Below are positions 8,135-16,805 of a stretch of DNA of 64,000 bases, piece after piece. The translations under genes were made by a program, and so were the position numbers. The notes below the pieces were generated by a model that did not search any database, was not told the origin of the DNA, and saw only the letters and a list, made by a program, of their open reading frames with translations. Source of the stretch: UBA5018 sp947463165 (GTDB lineage Bacteria; Cyanobacteriota; Cyanobacteriia; PCC-6307; Cyanobiaceae). How positions within the stretch are numbered: the stretch's first letter is position 1; every line of letters begins with the position of its first letter. The stretch lies in assembly GCA_943371245.1 (NCBI GenBank), contig CALRTY020000005.1, positions 1 through 64,000 of the forward strand. Direction: 5' to 3'.

Positions 8135-8890
8135 GTGGTGTTCAGCTGGGGCAGAATCGGCTTTGTGATCGCTTGCTGGCCCTTGTTCTCCGCTCTGGCT
8201 GCCTGGGGCCTGATAACAGCTCAATTGCCGCCCGAGCTGGCGGCCAATCCAGCCCCGGCGAGCTTTGCTTCCAGCCTCACCGCCATCACCCTGGCCGAAC
8301 TGGGCGACAAAACCTTTTTCATGGCCCTGATCCTGGCGGCCCGCCATCGGCCCCGCTGGGTATACCTGGGCGCCTTCTCCGCCCTGGCGGCAGTAACGCT
8401 GATATCGCTGGGCCTGGGCTATGGCCTGCGGGAACTGATCCCGGCCACTGTGATCCCCTGGCTGGCTACGGCCCTGTTCCTGGGCTTCGGGATCAAGTTG
8501 CTGGTGGATGCCCAGGGCCTGGCCAGTGATGCCGCTGCAGAAGAGGAAAAGGAGGCAGAAGAGGCGGTGAATCAAGCCGAACGCCAGCAGCCGATCGTTA
8601 CCACCTGGGCTGTGATTTGGGAATCCTTCGCCCTGGTGTTCATCGCCGAACTGGGCGATCGCACCCAGTTCGCCACGATCCTGCTGGCCACGGCACCGGC
8701 CTTCTCCTTTGGCGGGTTGCTGGCTGGCACCCTGGTGGGCCATGCCCTGGTCACCGGGCTGGCGGTGGGCGCCGGCAACTGGATCGGTGGCCGGATCAGC
8801 GAGCTGTGGCTCTATCGACTCAGCGGCGGCCTGTTCCTGGCCTTTGGCCTGGCGTCGCTGGTGCAGGCCCTGGCGGGGAAAACTGCCTGA
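8135..8890 (+). CDS. TMEM165/GDT1 family cation exporter (Mn2+ type)
   Basis: A 251-residue membrane protein with the two hallmark repeats of the UPF0016/GDT1 family: AELGDKTFF near residue 55 and AELGDRTQF near residue 172. Each is an E-x-G-D-[K/R]-T-x cation-binding motif in the first helix of a three-helix unit. A charged cytoplasmic loop rich in Glu/Ala (about 133-150) separates the two halves. The cyanobacterial homologue Mnx exports Mn2+ from the cytoplasm into the thylakoid lumen and supports photosystem II. The start is uncertain: GTG at 8135 or 8138, or GTG at 8165 in VIACW. Six to seven hydrophobic segments are present. Confidence 0.9.
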   Translation: MVFSWGRIGFVIACWPLFSALAAWGLITAQLPPELAANPAPASFASSLTAITLAELGDKTFFMALILAARHRPRWVYLGAFSALAAVTLISLGLGYGLRELIPATVIPWLATALFLGFGIKLLVDAQGLASDAAAEEEKEAEEAVNQAERQQPIVTTWAVIWESFALVFIAELGDRTQFATILLATAPAFSFGGLLAGTLVGHALVTGLAVGAGNWIGGRISELWLYRLSGGLFLAFGLASLVQALAGKTA

Positions 8891-8949
8891 ACTAGGGGGG
8901 CTGGGCGCCAGCGTTGCGGTAGAGATGGCAAGTTGCTACGGGTTTTCCC

Positions 8950-9726
8950 ATGGGAGCTTGGCGTCATCGGCTTTCATCCCTAGGGCTTTCGGTGCTGCTG
9001 AGCCCCGCTCTGGCCCTGACACCTGGGGCCGTAGGCGCCCAAACTGGCGCCACGACAGCTCAGTCTGGGCAGAGCCAGCCCAGTGCCGGCCCAGGCTGGC
9101 CCGGCAGGGCCGGCGGCGCGGCCCCTGGTGCTGACAGCGGCATACCGGCCAAGGCTGGGGCCAACGGCCCTGGGGCCAGTGAGCCTGGAACCAGTGGCGC
9201 TGGTGTAAGCGGCACAGGAATCAGCGGCAAGGAGCAGCAGTTACTGGATCGAATTCGGCAAATGAAGGTGCCTCGCTGGCGTAGCTACGGCCTTTGCCGT
9301 TACGACTGGAGTAGCTGGCGATTGATGGATGGAGCGGTGCGAACCACCGATGTGGAATGCGGCCAAGACAACGTCAAGGCGAAAGTGGCGGTGCATTGCG
9401 AAACCTTACAGGTATCCCGTCAAGAGGGTGAGGCAAGTTGGTCTGCCTGGCGGCTCCCCTATGGCACCAACGAGTCGAAAAGCAGCGGAGGAGAAGATCG
9501 CATGGTGGCCAGTCTCTGCGCCAATATTCAACCGGGTGCGCCAGCCGCCACTGCTCAGCCCAGCCAGAGCAAGCCAAACCCCGCGCCCCAGGGCAACGAA
9601 GGCAAGTCTGCTGCGCCAACTAATAAATCGGCGGTACCGGCAAGCAAGTCTGCGACGCCGGCCAATAGCAAGACCCCGGCCCCAAACAAGAATAAGCCAA
9701 AGCCTGGCGCATCTACAGGTAATTGA
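8950..9726 (+). CDS. Secreted low-complexity protein of unknown function
   Basis: A 258-residue protein with an N-terminal signal peptide (MGAWRHRLSSLGLSVLLSPALAL then TPGAVGAQ, likely cleavage after AxA-type residues near 30). A Gly/Pro/Ala/Ser-rich stretch follows (30-95). The compact middle domain (about 95-195) has four cysteines (GLCRYDWSSW, DVECGQD, VHCETL, SLCAN) that could form two disulfides in the periplasm. The Ala/Pro/Lys-rich tail resembles a cell-wall or flexible tether. The middle domain is not recognised. The repetitive flanks vary easily, so only the core is likely to be conserved. Confidence 0.6.
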   Translation: MGAWRHRLSSLGLSVLLSPALALTPGAVGAQTGATTAQSGQSQPSAGPGWPGRAGGAAPGADSGIPAKAGANGPGASEPGTSGAGVSGTGISGKEQQLLDRIRQMKVPRWRSYGLCRYDWSSWRLMDGAVRTTDVECGQDNVKAKVAVHCETLQVSRQEGEASWSAWRLPYGTNESKSSGGEDRMVASLCANIQPGAPAATAQPSQSKPNPAPQGNEGKSAAPTNKSAVPASKSATPANSKTPAPNKNKPKPGASTGN

Positions 9727-9795
9727 TCCCCAGGTAATTAATCTATAGGTAATTAATCTACAGGTAATCGATCTACAGGTAATCGAACGTCAGCC
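9715..9795. repeat. 16-18-bp tandem repeats after the secreted-protein gene
   Basis: Five imperfect copies of GGTAATTAATCTACA (variants with GGTAATCGATCTACA) start at the stop codon of the preceding gene. Purely repetitive, with no coding content. Confidence 0.65.
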
Positions 9796-9807
9796 AATAG
9801 AACTTCA

Positions 9808-9916
9808 GGGCACCTCTAAAATAGGCCATAGCGCTCACCAGAGCAGGGGCGTCTCAGTCGCCGTAACACCTCTCGCGGCGTGAGTTCGATGAATCTCTCT
9901 ATTTTTCATAGCGCCC
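9808..9916. mobile_element. IS-end remnant or MITE, copy 3
   Basis: A 109-bp block begins GGGCACCTCTAAAA, matching the terminal repeat of the elements at 5716 and 5953, and ends with the imperfect complement ATTTTTCATAGCGCCC. It shares the internal motif GCTC[A/G]CCAGAGC with copy 1. TCA precedes it and TCC follows, a possible decayed 3-bp target duplication. Confidence 0.4.
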
Positions 9917-10477
9917 TCCTATTAATAGTGTCCTTCTTTTAATAATGTCCTTCTTTTAATAATGTCCTTCATTGATGTGGAGTAGCTTTCCATAGCTGCC
10001 CGAAATCTTCCCCACTTAAATCATCAATTTTGCCACTTAAATCATCAGCCATGCCATAGATTGAGCCGCAAATCTGCCGCAATTTGATTGCTAATTTTAA
10101 CCCTGAAATGCAGACAGCGAAAGCGCTGGCATTAACATTGGCAGGTGTCAAGAGCTTCATATATTACTGGATCCACGGCAAAAAGCATTGCAAAAGCCGA
10201 CTCCAGCCTGAGCGGTAGATGTTGGATGACAACTCTCGAAGCACTCATTGTGGCCGAACAAATATCTAGTGCTATCACTGCCTCTGTCGCCTGTCTGAGG
10301 TTGAACAAGTGTCTCGTAACATCACTGCCTCTGTCGCCTGTCTGAGGTTGAACAAATGTCTAGGGTCATCGCTGCTGTCCCTCTACCAGAAAAGATGATA
10401 TCTATGAGATTTGCATCCCCATGGGCAATGGCATATCTCCAACTTCCGGCGCACAATTATTGGATTGGGGATAGGCC
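9917..10477. other. Repeat-rich intergenic region upstream of the P-type ATPase
   Basis: No gene is supported. Three copies of TTTTAATAATGTCCTTC lie at about 9925-9972, and a 47-bp tandem duplication lies at 10274-10362. A promoter for the ATPase is presumably near 10400-10470, but no clear -35/-10 pair stands out. Confidence 0.4.
10274..10362. repeat. 47-bp tandem duplication
   Basis: ATCACTGCCTCTGTCGCCTG and the next 27 bases (10274-10320) repeat almost exactly from 10321. A third partial copy of the tail (GAACAAATATCTAG) precedes the first at about 10257. The two copies differ at one base in the overlap. Confidence 0.75.
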
Positions 10478-12856
10478 ATGAAGCCCGCCATCGTGCTGTT
10501 GGAGCCCACCAATCTGCTGCTGCTCAGTTGCGCTCTGATCTACGGGCTGATCGGCGAGCCGGCGGAGGCGGCAATCCTGCTGGCTTTTGTGGTTGGCATC
10601 AGCCTGCTGGATGCCATCCAGCAGCAGCGCAGCAACCGGGCCCTGGCGGAGCTGGCCCGCCTGTCCGCCCCCCTGGCCCACGTGCGCCGTGCTGGCGTTG
10701 ACCTGGCAATTGCAGCCGAACAACTGCGCTTGGGCGATTTACTGCGGCTGGAGGAGGGGGACCGGGTGGCGGCCGATGCCAGCCTCACCGAAACGGTGGG
10801 CCTCTGGCTGGATGAATCGCTGCTCACCGGTGAATCGCTGCCGGTGGCCAAGCAGGGCGGCGACTGGATCCGGGCCGGTTCGCTGGTGGCCAGCGGCCGC
10901 GGCTGGGCGGAGGTAAAGGCCCTGGCAGAAGCCACCGAATTGGGGCAAATCGGCCTCAGCCTGGCCACGGTGACACCACCACCCACCCGGCTCCAGCGCC
11001 ACACCCGCCGGCTCACCTCCCGCTTGACGCTGCTGGCCCTGGGGCTATGCGCCCTGCTGGCCGTGGGCCAAGGCGGCATCGGCGGCAACTGGCCCGAGGC
11101 GCTACTGGCGGCCCTGGCCCTGGCCCTGGCGCTGCTGCCCAATGAAATCCCGGTGGTGTTGGCTTTGTTTCTGGCCCTGGGGGCCCTGCGCTTGGCGCGA
11201 ATTGGCGTACTGGCCCGCTGGCCGGCGGCGGTGGAAAGCCTGGGCAGCGCCACGGTGCTGGCCGTGGATAAGACCGGCACACTCACCGAAAACCGCATGG
11301 CGGTGCAGCGGCTGATCACCTGGCCCGAGCAGCTCAGCTGGCAGGCCGGCGGCGCCCTGGAGGAACCGTTTCATCAACTGCTGGAGATGGCGGTACTGGC
11401 CAGCCGCGGCGATCCGGTGGACGCCATGGAACTGGCGATCCAGCGCCTGGCGCTCGATCAACTCAGTGGCAGCGAGCACCTGCACCCCGATTGGCCCCTG
11501 GAGCGGGAGTATCCCCTCCAAACAAATTTGTTGGTGTTTTCGCAGCTATGGGGCGACGGCCAGGGCAATTGGCAGTTGGCGGCCAAGGGGGCCCCTGAGG
11601 CCATCGCCGATCTCTGCCATCTCGATCCCCTGGCCGCAGGCCAACTGATGGCCGCCGCCGATCAACTGGCGGCCGAGGGCCTGCGGGTATTGGCTGTAGC
11701 CAGCGGCATCGATGGGGTGGTGCTGCACGACGGCCAGCCCGCCTCACTGCAGCCAGAGCCAGCGGCGGATCCCCACGACTACGTCTTCCAGCCCTTGGGG
11801 TTGATTGGCCTGGCGGATCCGCTCAGGGCCGAGGTGCCCGGGGCGATTGCCACCGCCCGGGGGGCTGGGGTGCGGATCGTGATGGTTACTGGCGACAGCC
11901 CGGTTACGGCCCGCTCGATTGCCGATCAGGCGGGTCTGCCGCCGGGCCCAGTGGTCTCTGGCCACCAGCTGGAGGGCCTATCCGCCCAGGCGCTGGCGGC
12001 CCTCTGCCCGCAGGTGTGCGTGTTTGCCAGGGTGATGCCCCAGCAGAAATTGCAACTGGTGAGAGCTCTGCAGGCCAGCGGCGAGGTGGTGGCGATGACC
12101 GGCGATGGCGTCAATGACGCCCCAGCTCTGAAAGCCGCTGACATCGGCGTGGCGATGGGCAAGCGCGGCACGGCAGTGGCCCGTGAATCCGCCGATCTGG
12201 TGCTACTTGATGACAGCTTCTCGGCGCTGGTGCAGGCCCTGGCGATCGGCCGCCGCATCGATGTCAACCTGCACCGCGCCCTGGGCTACACCCTCGCCAT
12301 TCATCTACCGATTGCGGCCCTGAGTTTGCTGCCCTTACTCATGACTGGTCAGCCGCTGATCCTGCTGCCCGTGCATATCGCCCTGCTGCATTTAGTAATC
12401 GATCCGGCCTCCACTGTGGTCTTTGAAGCGCTGCCAGCCAGTCCAGCACTGATGCGGCAGCCGCCCCGACCGCCCCAGGCCCCCCTGTTCGCCACCGCCA
12501 CCTGGCAGCGGGCCCTGAACCAAGGCACGCTGCTGAGCCTAGGGGCCCTGACCCTCAGCTTCTGGCCAGATATCAGTACAGAATCCCACCGCAGTTTGGT
12601 ATTTTCCTATCTGCTACTGGTGGGCGGCGGACTGGTGTGGCTCAGCGGCGATCCCCCAAGTTGGCTCACAGCCAGGGGAGCGGCGATCGGCCTGGGGATG
12701 TGGTTGCTGCTGCTGGCGATGCCCGCAGATTGGCAGTTGCTGGGCACGGAGCCGATGAGCCCAGGGCAGATATGGCAGCTGCTGATTGTCACGCTAGCAG
12801 CTCTTATGCTGACGCATCTGCTAAACAGGTTGTCCAAGCCAAAGAAATACGGCTAA
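10478..12856 (+). CDS. P-type cation-transporting ATPase, short N-terminus
   Basis: A 792-residue P2-type (Ca2+/Na+/Mn2+-like) ATPase. It shows the actuator motif LTGESLPVAK, the phosphorylation site DKTGTLTENRMAV, a nucleotide-binding domain with KGAPEAI, GLADPLRAEVPGAI, the hinge MVTGDSPVTARSIA, and GDGVNDAPALKAADIGVAMG. The membrane-4 ion site reads LPNEIPVVLAL. Compared with the family, about 50-60 residues are missing before the first membrane helix (the cytoplasmic GLS..EA..RL segment); the protein begins almost directly at helix M1 (LLEPTNLLLLSCALIYGLIGE). The upstream DNA holds no in-frame remnant. It may still work, but the missing segment is unusual. Substrate is not resolvable from motifs. 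It ends 23 bp from the convergent chrA. Confidence 0.9.
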   Translation: MKPAIVLLEPTNLLLLSCALIYGLIGEPAEAAILLAFVVGISLLDAIQQQRSNRALAELARLSAPLAHVRRAGVDLAIAAEQLRLGDLLRLEEGDRVAADASLTETVGLWLDESLLTGESLPVAKQGGDWIRAGSLVASGRGWAEVKALAEATELGQIGLSLATVTPPPTRLQRHTRRLTSRLTLLALGLCALLAVGQGGIGGNWPEALLAALALALALLPNEIPVVLALFLALGALRLARIGVLARWPAAVESLGSATVLAVDKTGTLTENRMAVQRLITWPEQLSWQAGGALEEPFHQLLEMAVLASRGDPVDAMELAIQRLALDQLSGSEHLHPDWPLEREYPLQTNLLVFSQLWGDGQGNWQLAAKGAPEAIADLCHLDPLAAGQLMAAADQLAAEGLRVLAVASGIDGVVLHDGQPASLQPEPAADPHDYVFQPLGLIGLADPLRAEVPGAIATARGAGVRIVMVTGDSPVTARSIADQAGLPPGPVVSGHQLEGLSAQALAALCPQVCVFARVMPQQKLQLVRALQASGEVVAMTGDGVNDAPALKAADIGVAMGKRGTAVARESADLVLLDDSFSALVQALAIGRRIDVNLHRALGYTLAIHLPIAALSLLPLLMTGQPLILLPVHIALLHLVIDPASTVVFEALPASPALMRQPPRPPQAPLFATATWQRALNQGTLLSLGALTLSFWPDISTESHRSLVFSYLLLVGGGLVWLSGDPPSWLTARGAAIGLGMWLLLLAMPADWQLLGTEPMSPGQIWQLLIVTLAALMLTHLLNRLSKPKKYG

Positions 12857-12879
12857 TTTCTTTGGAGTCAATCAGCTGT

Positions 12880-14394
12880 TCAGCTACCGATCAAGGCGCT
12901 GACAGCCAGTTTGGCCATGCCCACTGCTGCCGCAACGCCGATCAGGCGCAGCACCCCCCAGTGCCAACGGCTGAGGGCCAGAAAGGCCAAAACGGCCAAC
13001 AGCAGCGCCAAGCCGTCGAGTTGGCCTGCGGGCAAGAGCACCGGTTTGGCAAAAAACAGGGCCAAACTGACAATCACGCCCACCACGGCGGCGGTGATCG
13101 CCGTTAGCGGAGCACCCAGGCGCAGATCATCCCGACTGGCCTCCACCAGGGGCCCACCGCAGAGGATGAAGCCAAAGCTGGGCAAGAAGGTGAACCACAC
13201 CACCACCAACGAGGCCAGCACGGCCCCGAGCCATTGGCCCGACGATCCAAGCACCCCTTGATTCCAGCCGCCCATGAAGCCTACAAAGGCCAGCACGATG
13301 ATTAGCGGCCCCGGGGTGGTCTCCCCCAGGGCGAGACCATCCACCACCTGGGCTGCACTCAGCCAGCCAAAGTGCTCCACCGATGCCTGGCTTACATAGG
13401 GCAACACCGCATAGGCCCCACCAAAGCTCACCAGGGCCACCCGGCTAAAGAAATGAGCCATGGTGAGCAGAATGCTGGCCTCCCCAAACAAACCGCTGAT
13501 CAGCAGCAGCGGTATCAGGGTGGCAATACCCCACACCAGCAGGGTCAGGGCCAGCCGCCGCCGCGAAAAGCGGGCATGGGCAGGGGTGGGCGTGTCATCG
13601 CCATGAATAACCTCTTCTACCCCTGCTACCTCTTCTACCCCTGCTAACTCGGCTGCCTCCGCTAACTCCTTTATCTCTCCTGGCTTCGCTGGCTTTGCTG
13701 GCGCCGCTGCGCCCGACTTAGCTTGCCCCCTTGCGCCGGCCTGCTTCGCCCTGGGCTGGAACCATTGGGGGCGCCAGCGGCCACCGATCCAGCCCAGCAG
13801 GGCGGCAGCCACCACGATCAGCGGATAGGGCAGCCGCAGTAGCGCCAGGGCCAGGAAGGAAGCCAAGGCCACCAGCACCAGGGCTGGATGGTGCAGGGTG
13901 CGCCGGCCCACGCGCCAGGCCGCCTGCAACACGATCGCCAGCACCGCTGGTTTGAGCGCCCAGAACACTGCCATCAACAGCGGCAGCTGGCCAAAAAACA
14001 CATAAATGCTGGAAAGGGCGATCAGCAGCAACACCGAGGGGGCCAGGAACAAGCCGCCGGCGATCAGACCACCGGGGATGCCATGCATCAGCCAGCCCAG
14101 ATAGGTGGCCAGCTGGATGGCCTCTGGGCCCGGCAACACCATGCAGTAATTGAGCGCATGGAGATAACGCCGCTCCGAGAGCCAGTGGCGCCGCTCCACC
14201 AGCTCCCGATGCATCAAGGCGATCTGACCCGCTGGGCCACCAAAGCTCACCAGGCCCAGCTGCAGCCAAAAGCGGCTGGCATCGGCCAGGCTCACGGATT
14301 GCTGCAGAGATTGCCGCGGATCCTCAAAATCAACCAGCCCCACAGCCGAATCTCGGCGATTTAATTGGCAGCCTATTCGTAGCCAGGCTGGCAT
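12880..14394 (-). CDS. chrA: Chromate transporter ChrA, long-chain form
   Basis: A 504-residue CHR-family protein with two homologous membrane halves. The first has LGLVSFGGPAGQIALMHRELV and YCMVLPGPEAIQLATYLGW; the second has VALVSFGGAYAVLPYV and LALGETTPGPLIIVLAFVGF. These are the FGGP and PGP signatures of the family. It exports chromate (CrO4 2-) in known members. The two halves are joined by a long Ala/Glu/Lys-rich cytoplasmic linker (about 210-275) built from short repeats such as ELAGVEEVAGVEEV, which correspond to DNA tandem repeats at 13610-13670. The start is uncertain within the first 35 residues; ADASRFWLQLG is where similarity begins. Confidence 0.9.
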   Translation of the reverse strand: MPAWLRIGCQLNRRDSAVGLVDFEDPRQSLQQSVSLADASRFWLQLGLVSFGGPAGQIALMHRELVERRHWLSERRYLHALNYCMVLPGPEAIQLATYLGWLMHGIPGGLIAGGLFLAPSVLLLIALSSIYVFFGQLPLLMAVFWALKPAVLAIVLQAAWRVGRRTLHHPALVLVALASFLALALLRLPYPLIVVAAALLGWIGGRWRPQWFQPRAKQAGARGQAKSGAAAPAKPAKPGEIKELAEAAELAGVEEVAGVEEVIHGDDTPTPAHARFSRRRLALTLLVWGIATLIPLLLISGLFGEASILLTMAHFFSRVALVSFGGAYAVLPYVSQASVEHFGWLSAAQVVDGLALGETTPGPLIIVLAFVGFMGGWNQGVLGSSGQWLGAVLASLVVVWFTFLPSFGFILCGGPLVEASRDDLRLGAPLTAITAAVVGVIVSLALFFAKPVLLPAGQLDGLALLLAVLAFLALSRWHWGVLRLIGVAAAVGMAKLAVSALIGS

Positions 14395-14539
14395 TGGCCA
14401 GCTTGTTAATAGACAAACCGGTAATAGCCAGCTTGTGGGTGACCAGCCTGGTAGGGCCGGCTTGTTAGCAACCAGCCTGGTATCGGCCAGCCAGAAAGAT
14501 CATGACCAGGCTGGGGAGTGCTTGCCACCGCGGAGACCC
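14395..14539. repeat. Degenerate tandem repeats between chrA and the next gene
   Basis: Loosely repeated units of GGCCAGCTTGT and ACCAGCCTGGTA fill the gap between the two divergent genes. No motif-bearing peptide is encoded. Confidence 0.5.
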
Positions 14540-14755
14540 GTGTTTCTCAAAATTCGCCACGACAGCGACGACAGCAGCCTGGTGGAGGTGCTCAACCTCA
14601 AGCAACTGTTCGATCCCTTTGCCAAGACCGTGAGCGGCCGCCTACACGCCGGAGAAGAGCTGCAAGATGCCGCTGAATTGGCAAAAGCCGAGCTCAGTTT
14701 TCCTTCAGGGGAAAAACTGCCGCTCTGCTGGCTGGATCCCCACTACTGCAGCTGA
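14540..14755 (+). CDS. Small conserved cyanobacterial protein
   Basis: Seventy-one residues from a GTG at 14540: it opens VFLKIRHDSDDSSLVEVLN and goes on LKQLFDPFAKTVSGRLHAGEELQD, FPSGEKLPLCWLDPHY. I recall closely similar short proteins in marine and freshwater Synechococcus, all of unknown function. An earlier start at 14435 would add 35 residues made of the intergenic repeats and is unlikely. It has no signal peptide, membrane helix or known domain. Confidence 0.6.
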   Translation: MFLKIRHDSDDSSLVEVLNLKQLFDPFAKTVSGRLHAGEELQDAAELAKAELSFPSGEKLPLCWLDPHYCS

Positions 14756-14762
14756 GCTGGGC

Positions 14763-15425
14763 TCAGCTCCAGTCGCTGGGGGGTTCTGGCTTAGCGGTAT
14801 CGGCCAGCGACGGATAGGTGGAGCGGGTTAGAGCCACCAACTCAGCGCGGGCCTTGGCCCGGAAGCTATCGGCCACGGCCCTGGGCAGCACCGGAAAGCT
14901 GCTGTCGGAGTCGTCTTGGCGTAAAGACTTCCAGCCCTTGTTGCCCTGGGCACGGAACTCTGCCAAAGCGGCGGCGAAATCAAAGCTGAGGTTGCGCCCC
15001 TGGTCGGCGATCTCGGCCACCAGCTGTTCGCGCAGGGGAGCAAAGGCCTTGGCCTTGAGGGTATCGGGCAGACCCAACACCGGTTGGTAGTAGTCGAGGG
15101 CGCGCAGCTCCTCTTCGATCACGATCGCCCAGGCAGCCAGCTCATCGGCTTCCAGACCCTCCACCCCCGCCATCGCCTGGTGGAAGGCGCTCAGCCAGCG
15201 GTAGTGGGTCTTTTCCTTGAGGGATTTGCGCAGGGCCGCCTTGCCAGACAGCTGCTTGGGCAGGGCCGCCTCAGCCCGGCGCAGGAAGATGCGATCATCA
15301 CGCTCGAGGTTGATCGCCCCCCAGCGGTGGCGATACTCCCAAAGCTCTTCATAGCGGCGCACTTCCTCGGCCGTCCAGCCCAGGGTCTTCAGCTCGTCGG
15401 AGCGACTCGTCTCGTCTTTCCGCAC
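14763..15425 (-). CDS. Conserved cyanobacterial protein of unknown function
   Basis: A soluble, mostly helical 220-residue protein. Recognisable features are an N-terminal charged segment TAEEVRRYEELWEYRHRWGAINLERDDRIFLRRAEAALPK and a Trp/Tyr-rich centre (HYRWLSAFHQAM). No catalytic motif is seen. Similar proteins occur in picocyanobacteria, to my recollection, without an assigned role. It converges on the small gene ending at 14755, with seven bases between. Confidence 0.55.
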   Translation of the reverse strand: MRKDETSRSDELKTLGWTAEEVRRYEELWEYRHRWGAINLERDDRIFLRRAEAALPKQLSGKAALRKSLKEKTHYRWLSAFHQAMAGVEGLEADELAAWAIVIEEELRALDYYQPVLGLPDTLKAKAFAPLREQLVAEIADQGRNLSFDFAAALAEFRAQGNKGWKSLRQDDSDSSFPVLPRAVADSFRAKARAELVALTRSTYPSLADTAKPEPPSDWS

Positions 15426-15585
15426 AACGCGTGGATCTCACTGGTTTGAACCTTACGAGCCAGCCGTAGCGGTTGCTCCTCGCCAGGCAGACGGCCGCTG
15501 GGCTACCCAGGCAGAACGGCCCGGGGAGCGCTCCTGGTTCAGCGGGTTCTGGTTCAGGGGGGTTCTGGGTCAGGGATTAAGCGGT

Positions 15586-16032
15586 TCAGCGGTTCAGGCG
15601 CTGCATCTGCCAGGTGACCAGGGTTCCCACCGGGCTCCAGAGCAGGTAGGGAATCAGCAGCTGCCAGGCTGGCGCGGAGTGGGGAGCCACCGCAGTGGCC
15701 AGCCCCAACCCCCATAGCCAGCCGGCAAAGCCCACGGCGGTGCCATAGCGCAGTTGGCGGGTGAGACAGATCAGCCAGGTGTAACTCTGCACCAGCAGCA
15801 GCAACACCAGGTAGGCCAGCATCAGGCTCCAGCTGCGGGTGGCAGTCCACCCCAGCAGCGCAGAAGCGTAAAAACAGGCGTAGATACCGATCCAGATCAG
15901 GGGAATCAGCCGCTCAAAGCTGAGCCAGGCCGGTCGCTTCAGGCGCAAAAACCAGGCAAATTGCCGTCGGCTGGGGTTGAGCACAAAGCCAACGCCCACC
16001 ATCACCATCAGGATTATCAGGGCTGCCAGCAC
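15586..16032 (-). CDS. TspO/MBR family membrane protein
   Basis: A 148-residue protein with five predicted membrane helices and the tryptophan-rich pattern of TspO/MBR proteins: LKRPAWLSFERLIPLIWIGIYACFYASALLGW (family W-x-P...W..LY...A) and a C-terminal PYLLWSPVGTLVTWQM. TspO proteins bind porphyrins and tetrapyrroles and in cyanobacteria act in stress and light responses. It is slightly shorter than typical (155-165) and lacks part of the usual first loop. The flanking 15430-15585 stretch has no gene. Confidence 0.75.
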   Translation of the reverse strand: MLAALIILMVMVGVGFVLNPSRRQFAWFLRLKRPAWLSFERLIPLIWIGIYACFYASALLGWTATRSWSLMLAYLVLLLLVQSYTWLICLTRQLRYGTAVGFAGWLWGLGLATAVAPHSAPAWQLLIPYLLWSPVGTLVTWQMQRLNR

Positions 16033-16286
16033 CGCTCGCTCCTCGGCAATCTGCCGCCAGCCTGATCGCCACTGGAGCTACCTGGCGGATCACCGGGCCA
16101 GCGCCAACGGCTATGGACCAGCGAGTTTGTTCAGCAAGTGTGGATCAGCAAATGTGGGCCAGCCAGTTTTGGCCAGCGAGTTTGGGTCAGCTGTGGCGGA
16201 AAAGCGGCTGTTCACCAGCCTCAGCAAACGAGGCAAGTAACAATTGGCCCCAATCGGGGACTGGCGCAGAGTTCCACAGCGGCACA
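16033..16286. other. Intergenic, degenerate repeats
   Basis: Between tspO and the AP2 gene there are repeated CCAG(C/T)GAGTTT-like units and no supportable gene. The in-frame extension of the AP2 gene upstream to 16113 is translated repeat and is unlikely to be used. Confidence 0.4.
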
Positions 16287-16703
16287 ATGGTTAGGAAATG
16301 CCGCAAAGCCGCCATGACCGAGGCCAGCCCCAATCGGGCCAGCCAGCCCTTGGCCAGCCTGGAAGCGGTCGACCACGACCCGAGCGGTGTCCATGGGGAT
16401 CCCTGCCCCCAGGAGCAGCGCTACCTGGCCTACGCCCAACGGCCACGGCGCGCCGATGCCAGTTCGCGTTATCGCGGCGTGAGCCTTAGGCAACAAACAG
16501 GACTATGGGTTGCCCAGGTGTACTGGCGGGGGCGCCGCTACTTCCTAGGTTCATTTCACTCGGAGGAAGAGGCAGCTCGGGCCTACAATAAACACGCATC
16601 AATTCTGATCGGCAGGATGGCCCTACTCAACGAAATTGTGCCTCAAAATTGCGACGCCAAGGCCAGTGCGGCCAATCAATCTCGCGAAACAGCACCAGTT
16701 TGA
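16287..16703 (+). CDS. AP2/ERF-domain DNA-binding protein
   Basis: About 138 residues from the ATG at 16287 (an ATG at 16314 is also possible). The domain SSRYRGVSLRQQTGLWVAQVYW, RGRRYFLGSFHSEEEAARAYNKHA is a complete AP2 fold: three strands carrying the R-G-V and W-x-A-x-I/V contacts, then a helix with AARAYN. AP2 domains are best known from plant regulators and from HNH homing endonucleases of bacteria and phages. Here no HNH nuclease motif is visible, so it may be a free-standing regulator or a remnant of a homing endonuclease. The N-terminal 60 residues are not recognised. Confidence 0.8.
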   Translation: MVRKCRKAAMTEASPNRASQPLASLEAVDHDPSGVHGDPCPQEQRYLAYAQRPRRADASSRYRGVSLRQQTGLWVAQVYWRGRRYFLGSFHSEEEAARAYNKHASILIGRMALLNEIVPQNCDAKASAANQSRETAPV

Positions 16704-16805
16704 TCTGCGGCGAATGGCTACACCTCTGTAGGTGCCCGCATGAATGGGCAGCCATGTGAGCCAAGGCCTACCATAACTAGCCGCACTAGCCAGCAGACCC
16801 CTTCC

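Noticed and set aside
16113..16286. N-terminal extension of the AP2 protein
   Set aside because: Translated degenerate repeats; better starts exist at 16287 and 16314.
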